Positions 1 through 8,432 are shown, counted from the first letter of the stretch. The stretch is 64,000 bases of DNA from Prevotellaceae bacterium HUN156 (GCA_900119285.1 FPIT01000008.1:137203-201202); one strand, 5' to 3'. Notes: generated by a model from the letters alone, not told the origin. A program made the numbers and translations.

Positions 1-1412
1 CAGATAGGCAGTCCGAGTCCATCACCCTGTGACAAGTCTCTGATTTCAAGGAATGGCTTAAATACATCTTCACGTTTCTCCTCTGGAATGCTTGAGCCGG
101 TATTTGACACCAGGAACTGCAAGGTGTGAGCACTACGCTTCTTGAATTCGAGCACGATAGTACCACCAGCAGGAGTATAGATAGCTGCATTCTTCAGCAA
201 GTGAAGCAGTATATGTGATACATATTCCTTGTTGATAGAAGCACTCATCTTGGGAGCGTTGGTAGTGAGCGTTACGCCCTCTTTCACTTTACCATTGATG
301 TGGCTCATCACTTCTTCACAGAATGATGGTACTGATACATCCTCCAACTCTACAGGCTCATCGATGGTATTATCCAATTCCGACAGCGTCTGGATATGAT
401 TAGAGAATTCCAACAGTGCCTTTACCTCAGCATTATTGCCATCAAGTTTCTTGAAGCTTGGCTCCAGCTGAGCTGAGATGTTGCTAATAAACTTAGCCTT
501 CAATGCATTATTCTCATTAGCCTGAGCTATCAGTTTCTTCTGTCTGCGAGTCTGCAGGATAAAGCGCATCAGCACGAATGCACCCACCAACAGTACTGCA
601 GCCAGTGCAGCAGCCAAGATGGCCAGTCCAATGATGAACACCATGCGAGTGGTCAACGAACTGTCTTTCTCGCTGATAGCAGCTTCGTTGTCTGCAATCT
701 GCTTTTTCAGAGCGCCAATCTCATCAGCTCTCTTCATCGCATCAGTAGAGTCTTTCCATGCTATGTAGCTGCTATATGACTGAGCCACAAGACTTGCATT
801 ATTACTTCTGCGGCCACTGGCGATAAGCGTCTTAAACACCTCATCCACCTTGTCGTATTCCTTCTGTGCAGTCAGCTTGTTTGCCATTTCCTTGAAAACA
901 GCATTGCCTTCAGAGGTCTGACCAAAAGTATAGTAGTATATTGCCTTGTTGTAGAGCAGGTCATTGCTTACACTCTCATCATTTGCCTGACTAGCCAAGC
1001 GCTCCATATAGTTAAGCTGATCCTGAGCACTTGCGCCCTTTCTCAACTTGATATACATTTGCATGCGCTCCTTAGTGGTCAGATAGTGCATAGCAGATTT
1101 CTCACTATCGCCTGCTTTAGCAGACATAATAGTCTGGTCAGCGCGACGCAGCAAATCGAAAGCCTCTTTATAGAAATTCTCTCTATAGTATAATGCTGTA
1201 GCTTTAACAGCACATTCTATACCTTGTCTCGTTTGCCCTTTCTTGACATAGTCACCAAAAGCTTGGATATACAAAGAACGTGCACTGGCAATGTTCTGTT
1301 TTACATCTACTGCTTCAGCACGTTGCTGCAACTCACTCTTCTGAACTTCTTCTGCGCAGACAGTGCCGCAGAAGAGCAGACCTAAATAAAAGACAAGTAC
1401 TTTTTTGTTCAT
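1..1412 (-). CDS. TPR sensor histidine-kinase-like protein, catalytically degenerate (3' end outside window)
   Basis: A signal peptide (MNKKVLVFYLGLLFCGTVCA) is followed by helical TPR-like repeats to about residue 235, a membrane segment at about 250-280, and a HisKA/HATPase region. The dimerisation helix reads FISNISAQLEP where a kinase has the phospho-acceptor His (as in NISHELRTP), and the G1 box reads SNTGSSIP where DTGIGIP is expected, so both the His and the G1 Asp are missing. The N-box (LLKNAA) and G2 box (DGLGLPIC) remain. The gene runs off the left edge just after G2, so only a short tail is absent. TPR-sensor proteins of this build are common in Bacteroidota. I infer a pseudokinase that binds nucleotide or a partner. 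The start is set by the upstream promoter and the signal peptide. Confidence 0.8.
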   Translation of the reverse strand, partial: MNKKVLVFYLGLLFCGTVCAEEVQKSELQQRAEAVDVKQNIASARSLYIQAFGDYVKKGQTRQGIECAVKATALYYRENFYKEAFDLLRRADQTIMSAKAGDSEKSAMHYLTTKERMQMYIKLRKGASAQDQLNYMERLASQANDESVSNDLLYNKAIYYYTFGQTSEGNAVFKEMANKLTAQKEYDKVDEVFKTLIASGRRSNNASLVAQSYSSYIAWKDSTDAMKRADEIGALKKQIADNEAAISEKDSSLTTRMVFIIGLAILAAALAAVLLVGAFVLMRFILQTRRQKKLIAQANENNALKAKFISNISAQLEPSFKKLDGNNAEVKALLEFSNHIQTLSELDNTIDEPVELEDVSVPSFCEEVMSHINGKVKEGVTLTTNAPKMSASINKEYVSHILLHLLKNAAIYTPAGGTIVLEFKKRSAHTLQFLVSNTGSSIPEEKREDVFKPFLEIRDLSQGDGLGLPI

Positions 1413-1451
1413 ATTGGTTATCAGTTTTTCTTCTATGCTTATAACATCTTG

Positions 1452-1483
1452 CAAAGATACAATATTTTAAGGGAAAACGCAAA
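1452..1483 (-). promoter_or_regulatory. Promoter of the degenerate sensor kinase gene
   Basis: Read on the minus strand, TATCTTTG (1459 to 1452) matches the Bacteroidota -7 box TAnnTTTG, and TTTG (1483 to 1480) lies 20 bp upstream as the -33 element. The start codon is about 40 nt downstream. Confidence 0.65.
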
Positions 1484-1524
1484 ATCTTTTCCTAATAAAT
1501 TTCAAAAAGCGCCGAAATAAACGA

Positions 1525-1565
1525 GAAAAAAATCAGGGTTGCAATCTTTACGACTGCAACCCTGA
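1525..1565 (-). terminator. Intrinsic terminator of the rpmB-rpmG-DUF4295 operon
   Basis: An 11 bp perfect stem (TCAGGGTTGCA / TGCAACCCTGA, 1533-1543 with 1555-1565) is followed on the minus strand by a run of seven T. It sits 30 bp after the DUF4295 stop codon. Confidence 0.85.
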
Positions 1566-1595
1566 CTATTATGAATGCATTATATTCAATTCGGA

Positions 1596-1754
1596 TTAGT
1601 TCTTGAAGAAGTCCTTAACGGCTTCGTTGGGAACCATCTGCTCATCAAAGACGTAAGCGCCAGTCTTAGGGCTCTTTACCATCTTGATAACCTTTGTGTA
1701 AGCGCGACCATCCTTTGAACCTTCATGGAGGGTAGCGACGGTTTTCTTTGCCAT
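1596..1754 (-). CDS. DUF4295 family protein (52 aa)
   Basis: A 52-residue basic protein starting MAKKTVATLHEGSKDGRAYT and ending NEAVKDFFKN. DUF4295 proteins are small conserved Bacteroidota proteins encoded directly after rpmG; function is not known to me, though the position beside two large-subunit ribosomal protein genes suggests a ribosome-linked role. It lies 13 bp after rpmG in the same operon and is followed by a strong terminator. Confidence 0.85.
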   Translation of the reverse strand: MAKKTVATLHEGSKDGRAYTKVIKMVKSPKTGAYVFDEQMVPNEAVKDFFKN

Positions 1755-1767
1755 GCTTTAAAACAGA

Positions 1768-1959
1768 TTATTTAATCTCCTTGTGCACAGTCATGCGCTT
1801 CAGGATGGGGTTATACTTTTTGAGTTCCAATCTCTCAGGGGTATTCTTACGGTTCTTTGTTGTAATATAACGGCTTGTTCCGGCCAGTCCACTTTCTTTC
1901 ATCTCAGTGCACTCCAGAATTACCTGAACGCGGTTACCCTTAGCTTTTTTGCCTGCCAT
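1768..1959 (-). CDS. rpmG: 50S ribosomal protein L33
   Basis: A 63-residue L33 with the core [20 protein letters not shown] and the C-terminal VHKE. The family's paired cysteines for zinc are gone: only one Cys remains (ECTEMK) and the second pair is replaced (NPILK in place of CPxC), so this is the zinc-independent form. It lies 5 bp after rpmB and before DUF4295, and all three are probably co-transcribed from the promoter at 2280-2287. Confidence 0.95.
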   Translation of the reverse strand: MAGKKAKGNRVQVILECTEMKESGLAGTSRYITTKNRKNTPERLELKKYNPILKRMTVHKEIK

Positions 1960-1964
1960 AACTA

Positions 1965-2228
1965 TTAGTCTCCTATCACTTTAATGTCCTTCCAGTCTAC
2001 AAAACCTTTAGCAACAGCCTGCTTCAGGGCAGCGTCCAGACCAACTTTATTAATCATACGCAGACCAGCGGCGCTGATCTTCAATTGAATCCAGCAAGCC
2101 TCCTCTACATAGTAGAACTTCTTGCTGAACAGGTTTACATCAAAGCTGCGCTTTGTGCGATGCTTTGAGTGAGACACATTATTACCAATCTGTGCCTTCT
2201 TTCCCGTAATCTGACAAATCTTAGACAT
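1965..2228 (-). CDS. rpmB: 50S ribosomal protein L28
   Basis: An 87-residue L28: N-terminal [20 protein letters not shown], then [18 protein letters not shown] and the typical C-terminal [13 protein letters not shown]. It is the first gene of rpmB-rpmG-DUF4295. The start codon lies about 50 nt downstream of a clear -7 box. Confidence 0.96.
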   Translation of the reverse strand: MSKICQITGKKAQIGNNVSHSKHRTKRSFDVNLFSKKFYYVEEACWIQLKISAAGLRMINKVGLDAALKQAVAKGFVDWKDIKVIGD

Positions 2229-2279
2229 TTCTATCTACTTTTTTGTGTTCCTAATTTATAACTTACTCCAAACAGGGTG

Positions 2280-2287
2280 CAAAGGTA
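2280..2287 (-). promoter_or_regulatory. Promoter -7 box for the rpmB operon
   Basis: TACCTTTG on the minus strand (2287 to 2280), an exact TAnnTTTG. It lies between the cinA stop (2347) and rpmB, so the ribosomal operon has its own promoter. Confidence 0.75.
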
Positions 2288-2346
2288 CATATTTTAATTG
2301 AGATTAGAAAGCAGAGCGTTAATATTTGCCAAACAATTAATATTTT

Positions 2347-2856
2347 TTAACTCTCTTCTTCTGTTTCAACTTGTGTTTTGAGGAAATCAAGGAACATTTG
2401 CATCACTTTGTTAGTGGCAATTGCGAGGTTAATATCACGTCCATGATCCTCTTCCACCTTCATCGTAATCTGCACATCCTGATTACCGCATGCCAACCAG
2501 ATTGTACCAATGGGAATCTCCTTTGGACCACCAGTAGGACCTGCGTAACCTGTTGATGCTAAGGCAAAATCGGTATTCAGGGCCTTACATGCTCCTACTA
2601 CCATCTGCTTAGCAACTTCCTCACATACAGCAGTTTTTTCATCTATCACTTGTGGGTCAACGCCAAGCATTGAAATCTTGATTTCATCCACATAAGAGAT
2701 GATACCTCCTTTGAAGTATTTTGAAGCACCAGGAACGGCAATAATTGCTTCAGCGATACGACCTCCCGTACAGCTTTCGGCAGTTCCTACGGTTTTCTCC
2801 ATTTCCCATAGCAATTGACTAATCTCTCTGCTGATAATCTTACTTTCAAAATCCAT
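2347..2856 (-). CDS. CinA C-terminal domain protein, nicotinamide-nucleotide amidase (PncC type)
   Basis: A 169-residue stand-alone CinA C-terminal domain. It carries the family signature TAESCTGGRIAEA (about residues 24-36), followed by FKGGIISYVDEIK and STGYAGPTGG. Enzymes of this type deamidate nicotinamide mononucleotide to nicotinate mononucleotide in pyridine-nucleotide recycling. The N-terminal MoaB-like domain of full CinA is absent, which is normal for the PncC form. It is downstream of tsaD on the same strand, separated by 105 bp that include a TTGAACA heptamer array. Confidence 0.88.
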   Translation of the reverse strand: MDFESKIISREISQLLWEMEKTVGTAESCTGGRIAEAIIAVPGASKYFKGGIISYVDEIKISMLGVDPQVIDEKTAVCEEVAKQMVVGACKALNTDFALASTGYAGPTGGPKEIPIGTIWLACGNQDVQITMKVEEDHGRDINLAIATNKVMQMFLDFLKTQVETEEES

Positions 2857-2866
2857 ATCTTTCTAC

Positions 2867-2894
2867 ATTGAACATTGAACATTGAACATTGAAC
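2867..2894. repeat. Heptamer array (CATTGAA)4 upstream of cinA
   Basis: Four exact tandem copies of the 7 bp unit CATTGAA (TTGAACA in another phase), directly upstream of the cinA start codon. Member of a recurring TTGAAnn array class in this window. Confidence 0.9.
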
Positions 2895-2961
2895 GTCCCA
2901 TATTCTTCGTTCTTATTTTAAAGGTTTAACAATATATTTTTTCAGGCAAAATCGTTCAACG

Positions 2962-4020
2962 TCAAACAAATGTGACTTTCGAGAAGGCTGGTGCATCAAT
3001 ATTGCAAGTCTCGCCATCCAAGAACTTATAGTAGCCCACGATACCAATCATGGCAGCATTGTCGGTGGTATAGCTGAACTTGGGGATATACACCGTCCAT
3101 CCATAGCGCTTGGCATGATCGTAGAAGGCATTGCGCAGACCATTATTGGCACTCACGCCACCAGCCACAGCCACATGCTTAATGCCTGTTTCCTTAACAG
3201 CCATCTTCAGTTTCTTCATCAGAATGTCCACAATGGTCCATTCCAACGAGGCTGCGATGTCCTCTTTGTGATGCTCGATGAAATCGGGATCTTCTTCTAC
3301 CCACTTGCGCATATTATACAAGAAAGAGGTCTTCAATCCAGAGAAACTGTAATTCAGTCCAGGAATATGGGGTTCAGCAAACTGATATGCCTTTGGATTA
3401 CCTTGACGAGCCAAACGGTCGATGATTGGACCACCCGGATAGCCCAAGCCCATCACCTTTGAGCACTTGTCGATAGCCTCACCAGCAGCGTCATCAATTG
3501 TCTGACCTAGCACTTCCATATCGTTATAGGCATTCACCTTGACTATCTGCGAGTTACCGCCACTTACCAGCAAGCAGAGGAAAGGCAATGGTGGTATGTT
3601 TGAGACTTCTTTCACCTCTCCATCCTCACCTCTCACCTCTTCTTTTATAAAGTGAGCCATCACATGACCCTGCAGGTGATTGACATCCACAAGAGGTATT
3701 CCCAACGAACGGGCAAAGCCTTTGGCAAAATTCACTCCAACTAAGAGCGAGCCCATCAAGCCAGGACCACGTGTAAAGGCGATAGCTGAAAGCTGCTCTT
3801 TCTGAATACCAGCACGCTTGATAGCCTCGTGCACCACTGGCACTACATTCTGCTGGTGTGCTCTTGACGCCAGTTCTGGCACCACACCGCCATACGACTC
3901 ATGAACAGCCTGAGATGCTGTTACGTTCGACAGCAGCACGCCATTTTTCAGTACGGCGGCAGACGTGTCGTCGCAACTACTCTCTATACCTAATATATAT
4001 ATATCCTTTTCAGTCGACAT
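2962..4020 (-). CDS. tsaD: tRNA N6-adenosine threonylcarbamoyltransferase TsaD
   Basis: A 352-residue TsaD (Gcp/Kae1 family), which transfers threonylcarbamoyl to A37 of ANN-decoding tRNAs with TsaB/TsaE. Visible: ILGIESSCDDTSAAV at the N-terminus, metal-binding HLQGHVMAH, VSGGN, DDAAGEAIDK, YPGGP, SFSGLKTS and the C-terminal VAGGVSANNGLR and TTDNAAMIG. A charged insert (EEVRGEDGEVKEVSN) lies between HVMAHFI and the VSGGN strand; its DNA (3612-3646) is built of 7 bp units related to TCACCTC, so it probably arose by local duplication. Probably co-transcribed with map. Confidence 0.96.
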   Translation of the reverse strand: MSTEKDIYILGIESSCDDTSAAVLKNGVLLSNVTASQAVHESYGGVVPELASRAHQQNVVPVVHEAIKRAGIQKEQLSAIAFTRGPGLMGSLLVGVNFAKGFARSLGIPLVDVNHLQGHVMAHFIKEEVRGEDGEVKEVSNIPPLPFLCLLVSGGNSQIVKVNAYNDMEVLGQTIDDAAGEAIDKCSKVMGLGYPGGPIIDRLARQGNPKAYQFAEPHIPGLNYSFSGLKTSFLYNMRKWVEEDPDFIEHHKEDIAASLEWTIVDILMKKLKMAVKETGIKHVAVAGGVSANNGLRNAFYDHAKRYGWTVYIPKFSYTTDNAAMIGIVGYYKFLDGETCNIDAPAFSKVTFV

Positions 4021-4022
4021 CG

Positions 4023-4070
4023 TTCAATGTTCAATCTTCAATCTTCAATCTTCAATGTTCAATGTTCAAT
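4023..4070. repeat. Heptamer array between map and tsaD
   Basis: About seven 7 bp units reading TTCAATG or TTCAATC (TTGAAnn on the minus strand). The array fills the whole gap between the tsaD start and the map stop, and its last bases lie inside the map stop region. Confidence 0.88.
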
Positions 4071-4938
4071 GAGACAGCACTTCCACTCCGTGTTCAGTCA
4101 TCAGCAGTGTGTGCTCCCACTGAGCGCTGGGCAGTTCGTCTTCTGTTATTACCTCCCATCCGTAGGGATCGTCAGCATCTATAAACACCTCCCAAGAGCC
4201 CATGTTAATCATTGGCTCAATGGTAAACACCATACCAGGCACGAGAATCATACCGTCGCCTCGCTGTGAGAAGTGAGCCACCTCTGGTTCTTCGTGGAAC
4301 TGGCACCCTACTCCATGACCACACAGGTCGCGCACCACACCATAGTGATACTTATTGGCATGCTTCTGAATGGCGCGACCAATCTCGTTGACACCATGCC
4401 AAGGCTTGGCAGCCTCCATACCAATCTCTAAGCACTCCTTGGTAACCTGTACCAACTGCTCCTTCTCGGGTGTTGTCTTACCGATAATAAACATTCGCGA
4501 AGCGTCAGCATAGTAGCCATCAAGAATGGTAGTAAAGTCAACATTAATGATATCTCCCTCCTCCAATATATCGTCGGCCTTAGGAATACCATGACACACC
4601 ACCTCATTGATACTTGTACAAACACTCATAGGGAAAGCAGGTGTCTCCTCGTCACCGCCATAGTTGAGGCAGGCAGGTATAGCACCATGCTTCTCGCAAT
4701 ACTCGCGACACAGCTGGTCAATCTCCAATGTAGACATGCCAGCATGAATTACTTTCTCTACTTCATCAAGCACACCAGTATTGATGACACCCGCACGGCG
4801 GATGCCCTCTATCTGTTCTGGGGTTTTAATCAGTTCACGAGTAGGAACCAACACCCCTTTATTTTCCAAATACATCATGCGCTTATCCAGCTCTGTAGGC
4901 TGTTCGCCTGGCTTGCAGCGCCATCTTCTTCTTACCAT
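4066..4938 (-). CDS. map: Type I methionine aminopeptidase
   Basis: A 290-residue methionine aminopeptidase removing N-terminal Met from new proteins. Metal ligands are visible: Asp in VDFTTILDGYYADAS, His in LCGHGVG, Glu in FTIEPM and Glu before HTLLMTEHG. I chose the start at MVRRRWRCKPGEQ (4938) rather than an in-frame Met 15 codons upstream, because the promoter -7 box (4965 to 4958) lies inside that extension. The short Arg/Cys-rich N-terminal extension is present in many Bacteroidota Map proteins. First gene of a probable map-tsaD-cinA unit. Confidence 0.94.
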   Translation of the reverse strand: MVRRRWRCKPGEQPTELDKRMMYLENKGVLVPTRELIKTPEQIEGIRRAGVINTGVLDEVEKVIHAGMSTLEIDQLCREYCEKHGAIPACLNYGGDEETPAFPMSVCTSINEVVCHGIPKADDILEEGDIINVDFTTILDGYYADASRMFIIGKTTPEKEQLVQVTKECLEIGMEAAKPWHGVNEIGRAIQKHANKYHYGVVRDLCGHGVGCQFHEEPEVAHFSQRGDGMILVPGMVFTIEPMINMGSWEVFIDADDPYGWEVITEDELPSAQWEHTLLMTEHGVEVLSH

Positions 4939-4957
4939 AGTATTATGAATTTTGGTG

Positions 4958-4965
4958 CAAAGGTA
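4958..4965 (-). promoter_or_regulatory. Promoter -7 box for map
   Basis: TACCTTTG on the minus strand, 19 nt from the ATG, giving a leader of only about 15 nt. Confidence 0.75.
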
Positions 4966-4973
4966 CGAAAAAT

Positions 4974-5000
4974 CATTGAACATTGAACATTGAACATTGA
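4974..5000. repeat. Heptamer array upstream of the map promoter
   Basis: Nearly four tandem CATTGAA units placed just upstream of the map -7 box, about where the -33 element should be. Changes in copy number would move or alter that element. Confidence 0.88.
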
Positions 5001-5227
5001 TTTTTTTCGAGGAGAGTAGAGTGTTATGTGAGAAATGATTAAATCAAAACAAATGTTAACTCAGCCCACTTTTTCGCTCATTTAAGCCTATTGGAGTGCG
5101 AAATCGCATCCCATATTTTCGCAGACACAGCCATCATAACACATTCACTCTCTGCAAATTGTCAGATCACCTATAATCATTCTCCATAATAGCAGCCACC
5201 ACTTTCCCTATCAGCTTTACTTGTAAC

Positions 5228-5292
5228 TTGCGACGGCCGTCGCAAATATTTTCGAAAGCCGTCGCAGATGTTTGCGACAGCCATCGCACGAA
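5228..5292. repeat. Palindrome TTGCGACGGCCGTCGCAA and degenerate copies
   Basis: An 18 bp perfect palindrome at 5228-5245, followed by partial copies: GCCGTCGCA near 5258 and TTTGCGACAGCCATCGCA near 5271-5288. GC-rich against an AT-rich background. Confidence 0.8.
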
Positions 5293-5404
5293 ACAAATAT
5301 GGCTAATATGGCGACGGGAATAGCTAATACGGCGCTGGCTTAGCTGTATATAGAGCCGTAATAGCTGTATACGAAAAAGGCCTAGTAGAAGAATAGGCAG
5401 ACAT

Positions 5405-5572
5405 CAGTCTCAAATCTCAGTCTCAGTTCAAATAAAATGCTATCTTTAACATCGGCTTCTCTCTTATATGCTTTTATAACTAATTAATAATCAATTATAT
5501 AGATATATAAATATATAAAAGAAAGAGAAGCGGAGATGCATTTAAAACAACTGAGATTTGAGATTTGAGATT
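5405..5572. repeat. Long imperfect inverted repeat (about 60 bp arms)
   Basis: Left arm 5405-5466 (CTCAAATCTCAGTCTCAGTT ... CGGCTTCTCTC) is mirrored by right arm 5519-5572 (GAAAGAGAAGCGGAGATGC ... AACTGAGATTTGAGATTTGA), separated by about 50 bp of very AT-rich sequence. It could be a MITE-like remnant or a transcribed hairpin. Confidence 0.75.
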
Positions 5573-5860
5573 ACACCCGAATAAGCAAATTACATAATTC
5601 ACTAAAAAGCAAATAGTTACAGATTCCAAATAGTAGCATTCTTACGATATCAAAGCTTGTATAAAACACAAAAGGCAGCAAATTTAGCATCTAAAAGGCA
5701 TAAAAAACATGCTTTCCGCCCTTCGTTTTGATGCAATACCCCACTCTTTCTGCTCACAACCTCGTCGTAAAAATGTGTCAATCGTTGTATTTCTCGATTC
5801 ACATCTGCCTAATTTTCAGCATTTTGATTGTTTTATTCTGTGTCAATCACGCATAACCTC

Positions 5861-5891
5861 TTGACAAAGCAATTTTTATTTTGTACCTTTG
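5861..5891 (+). promoter_or_regulatory. Promoter of the lipoprotein gene at 5918
   Basis: TACCTTTG at 5884-5891 with TTGAC at 5861-5865, 20 bp upstream. It lies inside a longer open frame that begins at 5828, which rules out that upstream start. Confidence 0.75.
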
Positions 5892-5917
5892 CATCGTCAA
5901 ACAATAAACAAAAAATT

Positions 5918-6754
5918 ATGAATTACGGAAAGTCAATTAACGTGATGAAAAATGTTTTCTATTATCCAATAGTACTCCTGTTGATGGCTTCGTGCCAATT
6001 AGCAGAAGACAGGACTATAGCTCCAAAAGACATATATGGTTATTGGCAAGTTGAAGGTGAAGTAAACAAGGAACTACCTTGGAGCAAAATAGAGGTTATC
6101 AATGACTCTGACATCTGGATAGATCCCTGTCTGGACACTATCTACCATTATCGTCACTTTGCTATCACGGGCGATTCATTAATACTGACAGACCATCAGC
6201 AGAAAGAGAGTCTCTATAAGATTGACCATTTGAAAGATAGCATTCTGGTTATTTCTGACTTCATGAATACTGGCGTTCAATTACGTTTCCACAAATTTGT
6301 TGATTTGCATGATATGAATAATAGAAAGCCAATGGTACTCTCTGCGGACGACCTTTCTCCTGATTCCTTAGACGTTAATGTCAAATCAGTATTTGTAAAT
6401 GAGTCTTACGAGTATACTAAAAAGGAATTACACATCTTAACCCATGATGAAGTAGTAATGGCAAGAAATATTCTTGAGTCATACTTTGATAAGAAAGAAT
6501 ACGAAAAAGAACTACGTGGAAACAGATATCCCTACCCTTTCAACCAATATATCAGACAATACATTGCCATCGTTGAAAATGGCGACATCATTGTAAAAGT
6601 AAATCTTATAACCAACTGGCAAAGTTTTGATGGCTACACATCATTGAAGAAAGATGAAATATACGTTTGTGACGGAGGACCTAGTTTCGCAACAGCCGTG
6701 ATAAACTTGACAAAAGGAAAAGTTGTCTGGTTTATGACGAACGGAGAGGCATAG
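5918..6754 (+). CDS. Putative lipoprotein of unknown function
   Basis: About 278 residues. The promoter at 5884-5891 places the start at 5918 (MNYGKSINVMKN) or 5945 (MKNVFYYPIVLL). The latter gives a clean type II signal peptide with lipobox LMASC, so mature protein would be anchored by Cys. The next part (IAPKDIYGYWQVEGE) resembles the first strand of lipocalin-like lipoproteins, and the rest looks beta-rich with a charged central stretch. I do not recognise a family. It stands alone, followed by a hairpin repeat (6816-6864) that may terminate it. Confidence 0.75.
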   Translation: MNYGKSINVMKNVFYYPIVLLLMASCQLAEDRTIAPKDIYGYWQVEGEVNKELPWSKIEVINDSDIWIDPCLDTIYHYRHFAITGDSLILTDHQQKESLYKIDHLKDSILVISDFMNTGVQLRFHKFVDLHDMNNRKPMVLSADDLSPDSLDVNVKSVFVNESYEYTKKELHILTHDEVVMARNILESYFDKKEYEKELRGNRYPYPFNQYIRQYIAIVENGDIIVKVNLITNWQSFDGYTSLKKDEIYVCDGGPSFATAVINLTKGKVVWFMTNGEA

Positions 6755-6815
6755 ACTAAAAGAGAATTTCATAGACAACACTATATCTATAACAGAAATC
6801 AATCTCAAAAATAAT

Positions 6816-6864
6816 ATTCACACTTACTGAGCAATATATCAATAGATTACGCGTGAATGTGAAC
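6816..6864. repeat. 49 bp hairpin repeat, copy 1 (possible terminator)
   Basis: Inverted repeat with arms ATTCACACTTAC and GCGTGAATGTGAAC around an AT-rich loop, followed by TTTATTTT. Closely related copies occur at 8384-8432 and 31215-31268. Confidence 0.8.
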
Positions 6865-6939
6865 TTTATTTTCACAGAAATTCTTCTGAAATAGTAAAAA
6901 AATGCGCAACTATTTCTTGCACATTTAAGTAAAAATAAC

Positions 6940-6947
6940 TAACTTTG
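6940..6947 (+). promoter_or_regulatory. Promoter -7 box for the BspA-like gene
   Basis: TAACTTTG fits TAnnTTTG, 41 nt before the start codon at 6989. The -33 element is weak. Confidence 0.6.
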
Positions 6948-6988
6948 CACTCACACACAAATAAAACAACAAATAAACAACCAAAAAC

Positions 6989-8356
6989 ATGAAAAAACAA
7001 TTATTCATTTTCTTGTTGATGCTGCTACCATTAGCAGGTCAGGCAAGCCCTCAAGTTGTAGACAACATCTATTACAACTTAAATTCTGCTGACAAAACAG
7101 CAGAAGTTGCAGCCAATCGCAATAATCCATTTACAGGAGATGTCGTTATTCCGTCGTCGATTATTTTTGAAGGAGTCGAATACAGTGTAACAAAAATCGG
7201 TTCAAAGGCATTCTCAGAGCGCTCTAATCTAACTTCTATCACACTACCCAATAGCCTAAAGACCATTGGAAGCGGCGCTTTCCGAAAATGTTCAAACCTA
7301 AGTTCAATCAATATTCCCAATAGTGTAACTACTATCGAACAAGGTGCGTTTTATCACTGTTCTAATCTGACATCAGTTTATATTGGTACAGGTTTGGAGA
7401 CCATTGGTGAGAATATTTTCAACGAATGCGACAACTTGAAAACGGCCAAAATAAACAGCAATGCGTTGGTATCAAAGAATTACGAAAGTGGAGATATTAA
7501 AGTTACAGACCTTTTCTTTGGTACCTTTATTAAAGAACTTGTTTTAGGAGAAAATGTCACAAGTATTGGCAACTGGGCATTCTTCAGAAGTACGATTACC
7601 TCTCTAAAAATGACAGACAATGTTAAAACCATAGGAGATTATGCGTTTATGGAATGTAGTGAACTAACCTCTGTAGAATTGCCTAACAGTTTAACTGACA
7701 TTGGAGAATGGGCCTTCGAAGGTTGTTATAAACTGTCTTCCGTCACCATACCACAAAGTGTAAAATGTGTTCATCTTTTTGCATTCCAAATGTGTCATAA
7801 TCTGACTAAAGTGGTTGTTAACAGCAATGAGGTGGTAGCAAGAGACAATGAGCAGTTCTATACATTAACGAGTTGTTTTGGTAAACAGGTAAAAGAGTTC
7901 GTTTTTGGAGAAGACGTAAGAAATATTGCATATCTTGCCTGCTCAGAAAGTGAAAAACTTTCTACTGTCACTATCCCAAGCCATCTGGCATGCATTGACG
8001 ACAGCGCATTCCATAAATGCACTAGCATTGCTGACATGTATTGCTATGCAGAACAAGTGCCAGAGATTGGCAAGGACGTTTTTGTAGACTCAAACTACAA
8101 AAATGCCACGCTCCACGTGCCTGCTAACGCTGTAGAAGCATATCGTAACGCAGACCAGTGGAAAGACTTTGGCAACATCGTGGCACTGACTGATGAAGAT
8201 CCAAAGCCAACAGCTATTTCTTCAATAGAATATGCACCACTGGCAACAAACAAAGCCATCTACGATTTACAAGGCCACCAACTGGCTCAGCCCAAGAAGG
8301 GACTGAACATCATCAAAATGAGCGATGGCACCACAAAGAAGGTAATCATCAAGTAA
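6989..8356 (+). CDS. BspA-like leucine-rich-repeat surface protein
   Basis: A 455-residue secreted protein: signal peptide MKKQLFIFLLMLLPLAGQAS, then tandem BspA/LRR_5-type repeats of about 23 residues (for example LTSITLPNSLKTIGSGAFRK and LSSINIPNSVTTIEQGAFYH) through about residue 375. It ends with a tail (IYDLQGHQL ... GLNIIKMSDGTTKKVIIK) closely similar to that of the DUF4465 protein at 58627-62853 and resembling type IX secretion C-terminal signals. BspA-type repeats mediate adhesion to host or bacterial surfaces in some relatives. Single-gene unit with its own promoter and a downstream hairpin. Confidence 0.9.
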   Translation: MKKQLFIFLLMLLPLAGQASPQVVDNIYYNLNSADKTAEVAANRNNPFTGDVVIPSSIIFEGVEYSVTKIGSKAFSERSNLTSITLPNSLKTIGSGAFRKCSNLSSINIPNSVTTIEQGAFYHCSNLTSVYIGTGLETIGENIFNECDNLKTAKINSNALVSKNYESGDIKVTDLFFGTFIKELVLGENVTSIGNWAFFRSTITSLKMTDNVKTIGDYAFMECSELTSVELPNSLTDIGEWAFEGCYKLSSVTIPQSVKCVHLFAFQMCHNLTKVVVNSNEVVARDNEQFYTLTSCFGKQVKEFVFGEDVRNIAYLACSESEKLSTVTIPSHLACIDDSAFHKCTSIADMYCYAEQVPEIGKDVFVDSNYKNATLHVPANAVEAYRNADQWKDFGNIVALTDEDPKPTAISSIEYAPLATNKAIYDLQGHQLAQPKKGLNIIKMSDGTTKKVIIK

Positions 8357-8383
8357 TAGAAAGCAGAGAAAGAAACTAATAGG

Positions 8384-8432
8384 GTTCACACTTACAGCGC
8401 AACACATCAATAGTTTACGCGTGAGTGTGAAC
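8384..8432 (+). terminator. 49 bp hairpin repeat, copy 2, probable terminator of the BspA-like gene
   Basis: GTTCACACTTACAGCGC ... CGCGTGAGTGTGAAC forms a long stem and is followed by CTTATTTTTC. It begins 27 bp after the stop codon. Same family as 6816-6864 and 31215-31268. Confidence 0.75.

Larger units (their letters stand above)
5001..5827. other. Gene-free 830 bp region with inverted repeats
   Basis: I see no convincing gene. On the minus strand an open frame ending near 5171 reads SHICFVRWLSQTSATAFEN then CDGRRKLQVKLIGKVVAAIM, with no clear start; it could be a gene remnant or a dispersed repeat. The region also holds a perfect palindrome (5228-5245) and a long imperfect inverted repeat (5405-5572), listed separately. 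Confidence 0.6.

Noticed and set aside
4027..4269. Open frames beginning MFNVQ... at heptamer arrays
   Set aside because: They are translations of the TTCAATG repeats running antisense to map or tsaD; no family similarity.
4939..4983. Longer map start
   Set aside because: The extension covers the promoter -7 box, so it would not be transcribed in full.
5828..5917. Longer start for the lipoprotein at 5918
   Set aside because: The promoter lies inside this segment and the signal peptide begins later.
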